Shown here: one piece after another, positions 19,299 through 27,460 of the stretch
Layout of the letters: each line of letters begins with the position of its first letter
How positions within the stretch are numbered: the stretch's first letter is position 1
Origin: Nitrospira sp. Ga0074138
GTDB lineage: Bacteria > Nitrospirota > Nitrospiria > Nitrospirales > Nitrospiraceae
NCBI GenBank assembly: GCA_001464735.1
Contig: LNDU01000045.1
Coordinates: 1 to 64,000, forward strand
DNA length: 64,000 bases
Direction of reading: 5' to 3'
Made by a program: the position numbers and the translations under genes
Notes under the pieces: generated by a model
Database searches by the model: none
What the model saw: only the letters and a program-made list of their open reading frames with translations
What the model was told of the DNA's origin: nothing

Positions 19299-19847
19299 TC
19301 AGACGGAAGATTCGAGCAGAATGCGCACTTCTTGGGCAAGTCCTAATACATCGGCCTGGGCGATCAGGCTTTCCCGGTCTATCCCGTTGGGTTTTCGGAC
19401 CGCTACAATGCTTCGGGCGTCCTGTAGATCGACTGGCCCTCCGGCGTAGAGCTTCAAGAGCACGAGCGCTTGCCAGTTTACGACCGGCACCAAACGACCA
19501 AATACGTTTAGGGTTTCAACTCCATTAAACGTAATGGCTGCCAATTTTGACGGCAGAACGATCAGCTGAACCGGCACTTCTTGCCCTTCACATTTCAGGC
19601 TGAGCCTGAAGACACCTCGTAGCGGGTCATCTATGCCACCAGATTCGTATGCGGCTCCAAGGTGGGTAGCCAACGCCTGTGGGTCTGAGGTCCCAAGGGC
19701 CACTGCGAGATCAATATCTTGCGTGGCTCGCGCAACACCCCAAGCCGACACAGCAAAACCACCGATCAACGCGTACGAATGAAGCAGGCGCTCCTTCTGC
19801 GCTTGGTCTAGACGTCCAACAATCTGGCTTAGGGCTTCGGAGAACAC
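19299..19847 (-). CDS. AbiEii/MNT-like nucleotidyltransferase
   Basis: A 182-residue protein with the polymerase-beta-type nucleotidyltransferase core: GGFAVSAWGVARATQDIDLAV (residues about 29-49) gives the GG motif and the Asp-x-Asp pair. A third acidic strand residue expected in active members falls in VPVQLIVLP, where the usual Asp appears to be Gln, so activity is uncertain. A C-terminal helical part (VNWQALVLLKLYAGGPVDLQDA) is as in DUF6036/AbiEii proteins. GTG start, overlapping the upstream 60-codon ORF by 19 bases, and 17 bases before the HEPN gene. HEPN and nucleotidyltransferase genes often pair as toxin and antitoxin, the latter adding nucleotides to the toxin. Confidence 0.75.
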   Translation of the reverse strand: MFSEALSQIVGRLDQAQKERLLHSYALIGGFAVSAWGVARATQDIDLAVALGTSDPQALATHLGAAYESGGIDDPLRGVFRLSLKCEGQEVPVQLIVLPSKLAAITFNGVETLNVFGRLVPVVNWQALVLLKLYAGGPVDLQDARSIVAVRKPNGIDRESLIAQADVLGLAQEVRILLESSV

Positions 19848-20011
19848 CGGTTCAATCGGTAGCAGAAATCGGAGAGGCTCAATGCAATCGTCAGCCGTTC
19901 TTCTGGAGTCTGACGCCTAGCCCGTTCAATCTTCTCGTCAGCAAGCTGCTGACCCAACTTGCTCGGTCGCCGTCGTGACCCCTGAGAGATGGTCGGTTGA
20001 CTTGGTTTCAT
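19829..20011 (-). CDS. small basic protein, first gene of the island
   Basis: A 60-residue protein, rich in Arg/Lys at its N-terminal half and ending in ERLTIALSLSDFCYRLNR. Short proteins of this sort (a TPEERL...AL..SDF helix) often precede AbiEii-like nucleotidyltransferases and are assumed to be antitoxin-like partners. It overlaps the downstream nucleotidyltransferase gene by 19 bases, a sign of coupled translation. No Shine-Dalgarno sequence precedes the ATG, but a TATACT -10-like box lies only 7 bases upstream, so the message may be leaderless. No clear DNA-binding fold could be named. Confidence 0.6.
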   Translation of the reverse strand: MKPSQPTISQGSRRRPSKLGQQLADEKIERARRQTPEERLTIALSLSDFCYRLNRCSPKP

Positions 20012-20018
20012 GAGGACG

Positions 20019-20024
20019 AGTATA
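20019..20024 (-). promoter_or_regulatory. -10 box of a possible leaderless promoter
   Basis: Reading minus, TATACT lies 7 bases before the ATG of the 60-residue ORF, so transcription would start at about the A of the ATG. The -35 region (TTTTCG, 17 bases upstream) is poor. The absence of a Shine-Dalgarno sequence fits a leaderless message. Confidence 0.35.
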
Positions 20025-20163
20025 CATGCATCTGCTAGACCCGAAAAGGATGAAGAGGGAAGCCGCTATAATCCGAACCCGAGAAACCCCGATGCTGAAG
20101 AGCGCACTACCGTTGCTCCCGCGTGCGCGCTCGGGGAGCAAGAGACTAGCAGGGATGGCCTAC

Positions 20164-20487
20164 TTACTTCCCGAATGCTTTTTTCAGCAACGGTTCGATT
20201 TCGCCTTTGGCAGCCATTGGGTCGAGGACGTCGGTATCTCCATAGAACGTCCCGTCGATAAATACCTTGGGGAGTGTCGGCCAATTGGTGATCTTCGTCA
20301 GCGCTTCCCGTTTCGCCGGTTGCGACAGGACGTCGATCAGTTCGTATGGGTACCCATACTTATCGAAAAACTGCATGGTTTCCCTCGTGAACCCACACAT
20401 CGGCATGGTCTTCGTCCCTTTGCCGTAAATCAAAATTTTATGGGCCTTCACTTCGTTTTGGATTTCTTCTTCGATTTGGTCGGCCAT
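20164..20487 (-). CDS. grxD: monothiol glutaredoxin (Grx4 type)
   Basis: A 107-residue monothiol glutaredoxin, which carries or delivers 2Fe-2S clusters with glutathione and BolA partners. The active site reads MPMCGFT with a single Cys31; the common form in this family is CGFS, so a Ser-to-Thr change is present. Other family marks are KGTKTMP near residue 23, TNWPTLPKVFIDGTF (the cis-Pro loop) and GDTDVL. A clear TAGGAGGA ribosome-binding site precedes the ATG. It follows the BolA gene by 9 bases; the two form a Grx-BolA operon, the standard functional pair. Confidence 0.94.
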   Translation of the reverse strand: MADQIEEEIQNEVKAHKILIYGKGTKTMPMCGFTRETMQFFDKYGYPYELIDVLSQPAKREALTKITNWPTLPKVFIDGTFYGDTDVLDPMAAKGEIEPLLKKAFGK

Positions 20488-20496
20488 GATGTCCTC

Positions 20497-20736
20497 CTAA
20501 GCCTCATCTCTGGTGCGCGCCGTTAATTCGAGCGCATGGATTCGTCCGTCTTTCATCGGCACGTCTAACGCTTGATAGATCATCCGATGCCGGTCTAAGA
20601 GGTTTTTCCCATGAAAACCATCTGAGACAATCACAACCTTGAGGTGGTCCATTGTTCCTGTACGGTCGGTCACCGTCACCACGGCATCCGGCAAGGACTT
20701 GCGAACATAGTCAGTCAGTACGTCTGGGGTAATCAC
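20497..20736 (-). CDS. BolA/IbaG family protein
   Basis: A 79-residue BolA-like protein, first gene of a two-gene unit with the monothiol glutaredoxin. The class II KH-like core is seen in DHLKVVIVSDGFHGKNLLDRHRMIYQAL, with the conserved FxGK and RHR..Y elements. BolA proteins bind 2Fe-2S clusters jointly with CGFS glutaredoxins and act in cluster trafficking or regulation. The only conserved His residues available as cluster ligands are those in the FHGK and DRHR parts. Promoter must lie in the 260-base divergent gap before the response regulator gene. Confidence 0.92.
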   Translation of the reverse strand: MITPDVLTDYVRKSLPDAVVTVTDRTGTMDHLKVVIVSDGFHGKNLLDRHRMIYQALDVPMKDGRIHALELTARTRDEA

Positions 20737-20995
20737 CGGCCTCCACTCCTCTTGTCCTCTTGCTTATTCGATACCCTAGCCGAAATGGACTCTGAAACGC
20801 AATGTGCATCCTCGGTGGTGGTTTTCCGCAATTATGGTGGTGCATGTGAGCCAGCACCCACCAGCAACAAAAATTCTGGTCGAGCAAGCCGTTGAATTGT
20901 TTCAGACTCACCTTCGTCACGTTTCGGCATCAAGCTTGCCATACTCACAATACAAACGGAAACGGATCACCCCGCCCTTCACCGAGGAGGTTTTT

Positions 20996-21430
20996 ATGAG
21001 TGACTTCAAATCCGGGTTCTTTGTGGGAGGTGAGAGCTGCAATGGCCGCGTCCTCGTTGTGGATGATGAGCCCGATATCCGCAAGGTCGTCCGCATGACG
21101 TTGCAGAAAGCCGGCTACGATGTCCTTGAAGCAGAGAACGGCGAGAAGGCCATCGAAACCATCAACTACGGGGAAAATCGGCTGCTCCTTGATGTCATCA
21201 TCTGCGACATCCGAATGCCGAAGGTGAATGGGATCGAAGCGATCGCCTACTTCCGCCAGAATTATACTCGGGTCCCCTTGATCGTCCTGACCGGATTCCC
21301 CGACACCGACATGGCCACGGCCTTACTCCGACAAGGCGTGGTGGATTATCTCGTGAAACCGGTAGAGGGCGAGAAACTGAAGGCCTCCGTCGCACGTGCC
21401 ATGGAGCAGCGTGAATTGGCCCATCTCTGA
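20996..21430 (+). CDS. single-domain response regulator
   Basis: A 144-residue receiver protein without an output domain. The acid pocket Asp23/Asp24 (VVDDEPDI), the phospho-acceptor Asp71 (IICDIRMPKVNG) and the Lys of YLVKPVEGEKL are present. The start at 20996 is set by GAGGAGG 5 bases upstream; the frame is open 64 codons further back, without such a site. It begins a plus-strand cluster with two histidine kinases and a haem c protein, and may take phosphate from either kinase. As it has no DNA-binding domain, the next step of the pathway is unknown. Confidence 0.93.
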   Translation: MSDFKSGFFVGGESCNGRVLVVDDEPDIRKVVRMTLQKAGYDVLEAENGEKAIETINYGENRLLLDVIICDIRMPKVNGIEAIAYFRQNYTRVPLIVLTGFPDTDMATALLRQGVVDYLVKPVEGEKLKASVARAMEQRELAHL

Positions 21431-21462
21431 GGGAACAGGCCACAGCATAGCAGGGAGCCAGC

Positions 21463-22575
21463 ATGACGATCATCTCTCCGACCATGTCCTATCCGCAAGC
21501 CGACAATCAGGGAATCGGATCAGCTCCCGCCTCGCCTCCGATGAGAGTGGCCATCATTGGGGCGGGGCGTGGGGGCATGGCCCTGCTCGATGCGCTCCAT
21601 CAGATCAGCAGGATTCAGATCGTCGGCATCACCGATCAGAATCCCTCGGCTCCCGGGCTCACACGCGCCCAAGAGCTCCACGTGCCGGTCTATGACCGGG
21701 TGACCGACTTGATCACGCACCAAGGGCTCAACCTTGTGATAGACGTCACCGGTGATCCAGCGATGGAGTCGGTGCTTCGGGAGGAGGTGCCTGCGGGGGC
21801 CGATGTGGTCAATGGCCAGACCGCACGGCTTCTCTGGGTACTCGTGCAACATGAATCGACATTGCAAACCGAATTGCTCCATGCCGAGAAACTTGCTGGA
21901 ATCGGCTCGTTCGCTGCCGGCATCGCGCATGACATGAACAATCCGCTCCAGCTGATTCTGGGTCTGGCGGAAAATCTGACGGACGAAACGGACCTGGAAG
22001 CCGTGCACCTGCAGGCCCACGATATTATTGAAGCCGTGAAACGGACGACGGCCATTTGTCGAGACCTTACGTCCTATTCTCGTCGCGCATCCTTACGGCA
22101 AGACTGCCTGATTAGCGTCGGCGGCAAGTTGGATGAAGCGCTCAAGATTGCCCGCTATGCGGTGGCGCTCCAAGACATTGAAATTCGTAAGCTGTATCAG
22201 CCAGACGTCGTTGTGAAGGGGAACCCCGATGAGCTTCTCCATGTGTTCGTCAATCTCATTACCAACGCCGTGCAGGCCATGGAACACCACGGAACCTTGA
22301 CGCTGGAAACCAACGCGATGGCCGACGCGACGCAGATTCGTGTCTCCGATACCGGCAGCGGCATCGCCCCAGAGCTCCTTGGTCGAATCTTTGAACCCTT
22401 CTTCACGACAAAACCACCAGGGAAGGGAACCGGATTGGGTTTGTACAATATCAAAAATGTGATTCATCACATGAATGGCACGATAGGGGTCGACAGTCAG
22501 ATCGGCCGAGGCTCAACCTTTACCCTCACATTTCCCGGTGAGTCCGGTGCCGGTGAGAGGACCACTCAGTCATGA
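21463..22575 (+). CDS. soluble histidine kinase with N-terminal NAD(P)-binding domain
   Basis: A 370-residue protein with an unusual join. Residues 27-125 form a Rossmann fold: MRVAIIGAGRGGMALLDAL (GxGxxG), acidic residue Asp58 at the end of the second strand, and LVIDVTGDPAMESVL, as in dehydrogenases of the homoserine/oxidoreductase type. From 140 on it is a kinase: GIAHDMNNPLQLILG with His156, N box NLITNAVQAMEHHG, and GKGTGLGLYNIKNVIHHMNG. No membrane helix is present. It may link the cell's NAD(P)H state, or a bound dinucleotide, to phosphotransfer; this is inference. The stop overlaps the start of the next kinase gene (ATGA), so translation is coupled. Confidence 0.9.
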   Translation: MTIISPTMSYPQADNQGIGSAPASPPMRVAIIGAGRGGMALLDALHQISRIQIVGITDQNPSAPGLTRAQELHVPVYDRVTDLITHQGLNLVIDVTGDPAMESVLREEVPAGADVVNGQTARLLWVLVQHESTLQTELLHAEKLAGIGSFAAGIAHDMNNPLQLILGLAENLTDETDLEAVHLQAHDIIEAVKRTTAICRDLTSYSRRASLRQDCLISVGGKLDEALKIARYAVALQDIEIRKLYQPDVVVKGNPDELLHVFVNLITNAVQAMEHHGTLTLETNAMADATQIRVSDTGSGIAPELLGRIFEPFFTTKPPGKGTGLGLYNIKNVIHHMNGTIGVDSQIGRGSTFTLTFPGESGAGERTTQS

Positions 22576-25067
22576 AGGGAACTCCGATGCCATCGCCGCC
22601 TGGTACCAGATGGGGGCTGAAGGCGAAAGTCATCCTCTCTATGCTGCTCGTCGGTGTCATCCCGCTCGTCGTCGGCTTGGGGATGGCATTCTGGCAGGGG
22701 TCTCAAGAAATCCGGGAAGTCAGTGGGGAAAGCTTTAAAGCACTGGCGACCGAAGCCGCCCGTAAACTCGATCTCCTCCTCGCCGAAGAAATCGCGCACA
22801 CCGCGCGCATCGCGAATGACCCGGCGATCATTCGCGCGTTGGAGCAACGGCGTGATGCGCGGGGAGACCCCAAGAGTCCGACCACGGCACTCACTGACTT
22901 CGAGCAGCGCTGGAAGGCAAAAGATGCTGCCGTCGTCAAGTCCATTATCGATAATCCTCTCAGCACCTTGCTCCATGAATACTTTACCGGCGTCCATAGT
23001 GCGCCGGGCCAGTCGCTTCCGCACGTGGTTCGCTCATCGACAAAGATGCTCTTCCTGACCGATGCGCAGGGTGCGCTCGTCGGGACCATGACTGACCATC
23101 CGGCGTTCCGCCACCAGAAGTCCCACTGGTGGCAGGGTGCCTTCAATAAAGCGGTGGGCAAGCTCTATATCGAAGATGTGCGTTTCGACGACCAGGTGAA
23201 CGCCTATGTCTTCTCCATCTCACTTCCTGTCATGGATAGTCTCCGGTACGAGGTCGTCGGAGTGCTGCACCGCGTGATCGATGCCAGAGAGTTCTTCTCT
23301 CCCGCGACCCATGTCACTCGCTTTGGAAAGACCGGCCACGTCATGTTGATCGATACCAACGGGATCGTCGTCAGCTGCCCGATTCTTCCCACCGGCGTCC
23401 CGTTGTCCGATCCGAAGCTCATCCCGCTCGTCACACCGCCACACCCCGGTTGGGTTCAAACCTCAAGCGACGGCCACGGCGGACAGTCGACCTCCGTCAT
23501 CGGCTTTGCCCCTCTGGCAGAGACCAGCCGGGCGACCAACGGCTCGATTGACAATGGGTCGTGGCACACCTTCGTCTGGCAATCGTCCGATGAACTCTTC
23601 GCGCCGATTCAGCATCTGTTCACCTGGGTGACGGTGTTCGGAGCCGTCGCTGTCGTGCTACTAGCCTCGCTGGGCTACCTCGCCGCCAGTCGCATCGTGA
23701 CGCCCGTACGGCAACTGCAAATGGCCGCGCAGTCAATCGGGCGCGGTGAATTGCGGACACCGATTCAGATCCACACGGGTGACGAATTGGAGGACCTGGC
23801 CGAAGAATTCAACCGCATGAACCAGCAGTTGAAAGTTGCCTTCGCCGGATTGACCGACCAGGTCAAGTTGAAAACCCAGGAAGTCCAGGTCCTTCAGCAG
23901 TCGACGGATCAGATCTTAGACGCCGTCCCCACTCCCATTCTCCTCATCGATGCCCACGAAACTGTACGCTACATCAATCAGGCGGCCCGCGATTCTTTCA
24001 AGGTCCAAGAACCGATGTCAGGAGCGTCGCTGTTCACGATCCTTCCCCTCGACCCAGCCGTTCAGAAACAACTTCACGCAGAGTTCCAAGCCAACGGGGA
24101 TACGTCTCTTGCCACAGCCGGTATCAAGCGCGAGACGGCGCCGAGGGATCCACTTGCGCCAAGTGCCGATCACGAATCGGCCGGGCATCGTGCTGAGCTC
24201 CACATCGGATCGCGCATCTATCACTATCAATGGTTCCGATTACCCACAAGACCAGGAGAAGAAGATAGTATCGGGCTGGTGCTTCGAGACACCACGGATG
24301 AGAGTCAACTACAAGATAAGCTGGTCCAGGCTGAAAAGACAGGAAGCCTCGGAGTCCTCACCGCTGGGATCGGCCACGAACTCAACAATCCCTTGTTCGG
24401 TATCATCGGGTTAGGGGAAGCGATTCAGGACGAGCAGGATTTGGAGCAGATCAAGTCTTGCGCCCAGGACATCGTGGCCCATGGCCGTCGCATGGCGACG
24501 ATCATTCGCGATTTTACCGGCGTGACAAACCGTGAGGCCTTCGACCAGCACGTACCGGTGCCTGTGGAGCAGATAATGGACCAAGTGCTGGCCACGGCAC
24601 AGACCACCGTTGAAATGAAAGACATTGTGATCCACAAAACCTATGCGGGTCATACCCCTGTGCTGGTCTTTCCGGACCAACTTCGGCAAGCGTTAGTAAA
24701 TCTCGTGACCAATGCTGCCCAAGCCATGAAGGGCACCGGCACGCTTACATTGACGACTGCCGCGTCGGACCATACGGTGACGGCGACGATCGCCGATTCC
24801 GGCCCCGGCATCTCCAAACAGCACCTATCAAAGGTCTTTGATCCGTTTTTTACGACCAAGGGACAGGGGGAAGGTTCTGGACTCGGACTCACGGTGGCCA
24901 GGCGGATTATCCGAAAGTTCGGGGGCGATCTCCGCATCGAGAGCGTCGAAGGCCAAGGCACCACCTGCGTTGTCACCCTCCCGATCGGTTCTCCCCTATC
25001 TTCCGAAGGAGGCCCATGGACATCGTCCGCATCACGTTCCGAGCCGCAACCATCGCACTCTTCGTAG
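22572..25067 (+). CDS. cache-HAMP-PAS sensor histidine kinase
   Basis: An 831-residue membrane kinase. A first helix (about residues 17-41) and a second (about 348-372) enclose a 300-residue periplasmic double-cache-like sensor, including the signature TGHVMLIDTNGIVVSCP. HAMP follows (about 373-425), then a PAS domain (about 445-560), then HisKA with GIGHELNNPLFGIIG and HATPase_c with NLVTNAAQAMKGTG, ADSGPGISKQH and GSGLGLTVARRII. It overlaps the preceding kinase by four bases and overlaps the next gene by 52 bases. The tight packing suggests that the two kinases, the receiver protein and the haem protein form one pathway. Confidence 0.93.
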   Translation: MKGTPMPSPPGTRWGLKAKVILSMLLVGVIPLVVGLGMAFWQGSQEIREVSGESFKALATEAARKLDLLLAEEIAHTARIANDPAIIRALEQRRDARGDPKSPTTALTDFEQRWKAKDAAVVKSIIDNPLSTLLHEYFTGVHSAPGQSLPHVVRSSTKMLFLTDAQGALVGTMTDHPAFRHQKSHWWQGAFNKAVGKLYIEDVRFDDQVNAYVFSISLPVMDSLRYEVVGVLHRVIDAREFFSPATHVTRFGKTGHVMLIDTNGIVVSCPILPTGVPLSDPKLIPLVTPPHPGWVQTSSDGHGGQSTSVIGFAPLAETSRATNGSIDNGSWHTFVWQSSDELFAPIQHLFTWVTVFGAVAVVLLASLGYLAASRIVTPVRQLQMAAQSIGRGELRTPIQIHTGDELEDLAEEFNRMNQQLKVAFAGLTDQVKLKTQEVQVLQQSTDQILDAVPTPILLIDAHETVRYINQAARDSFKVQEPMSGASLFTILPLDPAVQKQLHAEFQANGDTSLATAGIKRETAPRDPLAPSADHESAGHRAELHIGSRIYHYQWFRLPTRPGEEDSIGLVLRDTTDESQLQDKLVQAEKTGSLGVLTAGIGHELNNPLFGIIGLGEAIQDEQDLEQIKSCAQDIVAHGRRMATIIRDFTGVTNREAFDQHVPVPVEQIMDQVLATAQTTVEMKDIVIHKTYAGHTPVLVFPDQLRQALVNLVTNAAQAMKGTGTLTLTTAASDHTVTATIADSGPGISKQHLSKVFDPFFTTKGQGEGSGLGLTVARRIIRKFGGDLRIESVEGQGTTCVVTLPIGSPLSSEGGPWTSSASRSEPQPSHSS

Positions 25068-25609
25068 GGGGACTCTGGGGCGGGGCTTCTCTTCACGCAG
25101 CCAAGGAGAACCCACCCATCGGCAGCATCTCTCCGGAAAGAGTCGCCGATTACGTGCATGCCATCCTGGAGGCTGACCGGACGATCTATACGATGCACAT
25201 CGTCAACCGTATGCAGGAGAAAGGTATCGTCGCTGCGAGCGAACATTGGGAGCAGGACAGCACACTCCTGCTGCCGGCTCAGTTTCTTCAACATTCAGGC
25301 CGGTTGGTCGCCGAGAGCGGACGAGGTATTCGCTATAGGCTTATCGGGTTCTCTCCGATCTATCAACGCAATGCGCCTGCCACAGAGTTTGAACGAAAAG
25401 CGCTGGAGGTGCTTAGGCGACAGCCTGACCGGCCGATTACCGGAGTTGTGTCAAGCGGCAAGAAGCAGTACTTCCAAGCTATCTATGCAGACCGTGCCGT
25501 CTCATCCGCCTGCATCACGTGCCACAACAGTCATCCGTTAAGCCCAAAGCAGGACTTCAAGTTGAATGATGTGATGGGTGGGATCGCCATTACGATTCCG
25601 CTGGAGTAG
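25016..25609 (+). CDS. Tll0287-like (DUF3365) haem c periplasmic protein
   Basis: A 197-residue secreted protein with a signal peptide (residues 1-28, ending SLHA) and one c-type haem site, CITCH at 166-170. The frame around it, YFQAIYADRAVSSACITCHNSHP, and the upstream MQEKGIVAASEHWEQDSTLLLPAQFLQ agree with the Tll0287/DUF3365 family of PAS-like haem proteins. Such domains are often the sensor part of kinases or guanylate cyclases; here it is a separate periplasmic protein, coded 52 bases inside the end of the kinase gene, and is likely to feed a redox, NO or oxygen signal to the cache kinase. The ligand is not known. Confidence 0.9.
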   Translation: MDIVRITFRAATIALFVGGLWGGASLHAAKENPPIGSISPERVADYVHAILEADRTIYTMHIVNRMQEKGIVAASEHWEQDSTLLLPAQFLQHSGRLVAESGRGIRYRLIGFSPIYQRNAPATEFERKALEVLRRQPDRPITGVVSSGKKQYFQAIYADRAVSSACITCHNSHPLSPKQDFKLNDVMGGIAITIPLE

Positions 25610-25682
25610 CAAAACGCGTGATAGGTCATTGTCGGCTAGAGAACGAAAAGCACTGTGCGCAGGTGCAGCGTGACTAAGGAGG

Positions 25683-26780
25683 TTACGAAGGCATGGGTGG
25701 ACCTGCAGGAGCGACCGGTGGCTTGAGGTAGTACTCCTCTCGATAGATCTGCACCGCCGTCATCAGCAGACTGATAAGAATTGGGCCGACGAAAAGTCCA
25801 AGCAACCCGTACAGCGCCAACCCGCCCAACACGCTGAGTACGAGGAGCAACACGGGAATCTGCACATCTTGGCCGATCAACCACGGGCGTAGGAACTGGT
25901 CGACCATCGACACGACGCCAATTCCCCAAACCAACATAACCAGCGCTTTCCCGCTCGCACCCACCCAGAATAGGTAGAGCACCACGGGTCCCCACACCAG
26001 TCCGGTTCCGCCGAACGGGATCGGCGCCAACACGGTCGTCAACGCGGTCAGTCCCATCGGAAACGGCACATCGAGCGCCCAATAGGCCATCCCCGCCAAA
26101 AGCCCTTGAACGATCGCCGTGACGAGCATCCCTTTCACCACCGCCCGAATCGTTTGATCCAACCGGGTCAGGATTTTGGACTTGTGCGACTCATCCATCG
26201 GAATCAAATCGTATAACACGGTGAGCCACTGCGGACCGTCTTTGAAGAGAAAAAATAGCACCAACAGCATAATGAAGAAATTCGTCACCAGCGCGAAGGT
26301 GTTCTTCAGCAAGCCTCCCATTCCTCCGACCAAAAACTGGCCCAATTCCGTGACTCCACCGACGAGCGACTGTTCCAATGAAACGGTGGGACTGCCGGTC
26401 CCGGATACCGCCGCCTTCAACCAACTTCCCACCAACGGAATGCCGGCCACTTGATCCGGCAATCGCTGGAGCCCGCCGGCTGAGATCCATACTCGGATCT
26501 CCTGCTCCGCTGCCCCGGCTTCCCGCACCAACATCACCCCCATTGCAACTAACGGCACAACGACAACCCCCAGCGCGCCGACGGTCAGCAGAGCGGCAGA
26601 GAGCACGTCTTTCCCACCGAACCATTTGGCCAGCCGGAGATGCATGGGGAAGGCCCAATGGGCTAACAGGCCGGCCCACAGGGCCGAAAACACAAACGGT
26701 TTAAACATCAACCCGATTTGGTAGAGGAGCAAGACTAGGAGGGCAAAGAACACGATGGAAAAGATCTGTTGTCGAGTCAT
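25683..26780 (-). CDS. AI-2E family transporter (PerM-like)
   Basis: A 365-residue polytopic membrane protein with about eight helices, of the AI-2E/PerM transporter family (DUF20). The N-terminal two helices (FSIVFFALLVLLLY; VLSAALLTVGALGVVVVPLV), a middle extracytoplasmic part with long helices, and the C-terminal FGGTGLVWGPVVLYLFWVG and VLGGLALYGLLGLFVGPILISLL fit the family. Substrate is not predictable; some members export autoinducer-2, others carry Na+/H+. The frame is open for 38 more codons upstream, but the ATG at 26780 begins at the family's usual N-terminus. It ends 73 bases from the haem c gene (convergent). Confidence 0.9.
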   Translation of the reverse strand: MTRQQIFSIVFFALLVLLLYQIGLMFKPFVFSALWAGLLAHWAFPMHLRLAKWFGGKDVLSAALLTVGALGVVVVPLVAMGVMLVREAGAAEQEIRVWISAGGLQRLPDQVAGIPLVGSWLKAAVSGTGSPTVSLEQSLVGGVTELGQFLVGGMGGLLKNTFALVTNFFIMLLVLFFLFKDGPQWLTVLYDLIPMDESHKSKILTRLDQTIRAVVKGMLVTAIVQGLLAGMAYWALDVPFPMGLTALTTVLAPIPFGGTGLVWGPVVLYLFWVGASGKALVMLVWGIGVVSMVDQFLRPWLIGQDVQIPVLLLVLSVLGGLALYGLLGLFVGPILISLLMTAVQIYREEYYLKPPVAPAGPPMPS

Positions 26781-26916
26781 ACGAACGTCGCAGTCTCTTG
26801 AGGCAGTATCGAGTAAATAACAGATCTGACGGCGTCTGTCACGGGAGGAAAGAATGGGATGGAAGGCGCAAGACCACCAGACGTGAGAACACAATGAGCG
26901 AAAGGCGAGAGCGCAC

Positions 26917-27360
26917 TTACAGGTCGACTTCCCTTCCGATCAGGGCAATCGCTTTCCCACGATGCGCATTCATGTCGCGAACATTATTCGGTACTCGAGG
27001 GGCTTCTTCGGGCCAACCTGTGACCTCCATATCGCTGACCCCCTGGAATTTGGCTCCTTCTTCCATCAGCATCATCGGGCAATGGACTTCGCCGATCAGA
27101 ATCGCAGTTTTGAGAAGCTGGATCTTCCCGGTTGCGGTAACCGTGGCTTTGATGCGTCCACTGCTGATCAATGAATCGGCGTGGATGGTTCCCTTCACGA
27201 CTCCATCTTCCCCGACAATCACTTGCCCCTTCGTGTACACATCCCCTTCGAGTCGCCCGTCGATCCGCACAGTACCCTCGACCTTGATTTCCCCTTTGAG
27301 CTCAACACCTTTTGCCAACAGCGTAATATTGCCATCGTCGACAGACCCGGTCTTTTTCAT
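26917..27360 (-). CDS. bactofilin family cytoskeletal protein
   Basis: A 147-residue polymer-forming protein. The core is a right-handed beta-helix of short repeats: LLAKGVELKGEIKVEGTVRI, DGRLEGDVYTKGQVIVGEDG, VVKGTIHADSLISSGRIKAT and so on. Bactofilins assemble as filaments at the inner membrane and often position cell-wall enzymes. The start is chosen at 27360, with GAGAGGAG upstream; a longer frame of 39 codons exists. Its neighbour upstream on the same strand is a penicillin-binding protein, which fits a shared cell-wall role. Confidence 0.94.
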   Translation of the reverse strand: MKKTGSVDDGNITLLAKGVELKGEIKVEGTVRIDGRLEGDVYTKGQVIVGEDGVVKGTIHADSLISSGRIKATVTATGKIQLLKTAILIGEVHCPMMLMEEGAKFQGVSDMEVTGWPEEAPRVPNNVRDMNAHRGKAIALIGREVDL

Positions 27361-27460
27361 GGGGGCTCCTCTCAACAGGCCAATCTTCCCCAAGGGTACC
27401 CGAGGACCAGGGATACGCCTAACAGTTTCTGGAATCCAGCACCCGGGTACGCGCTCCACC

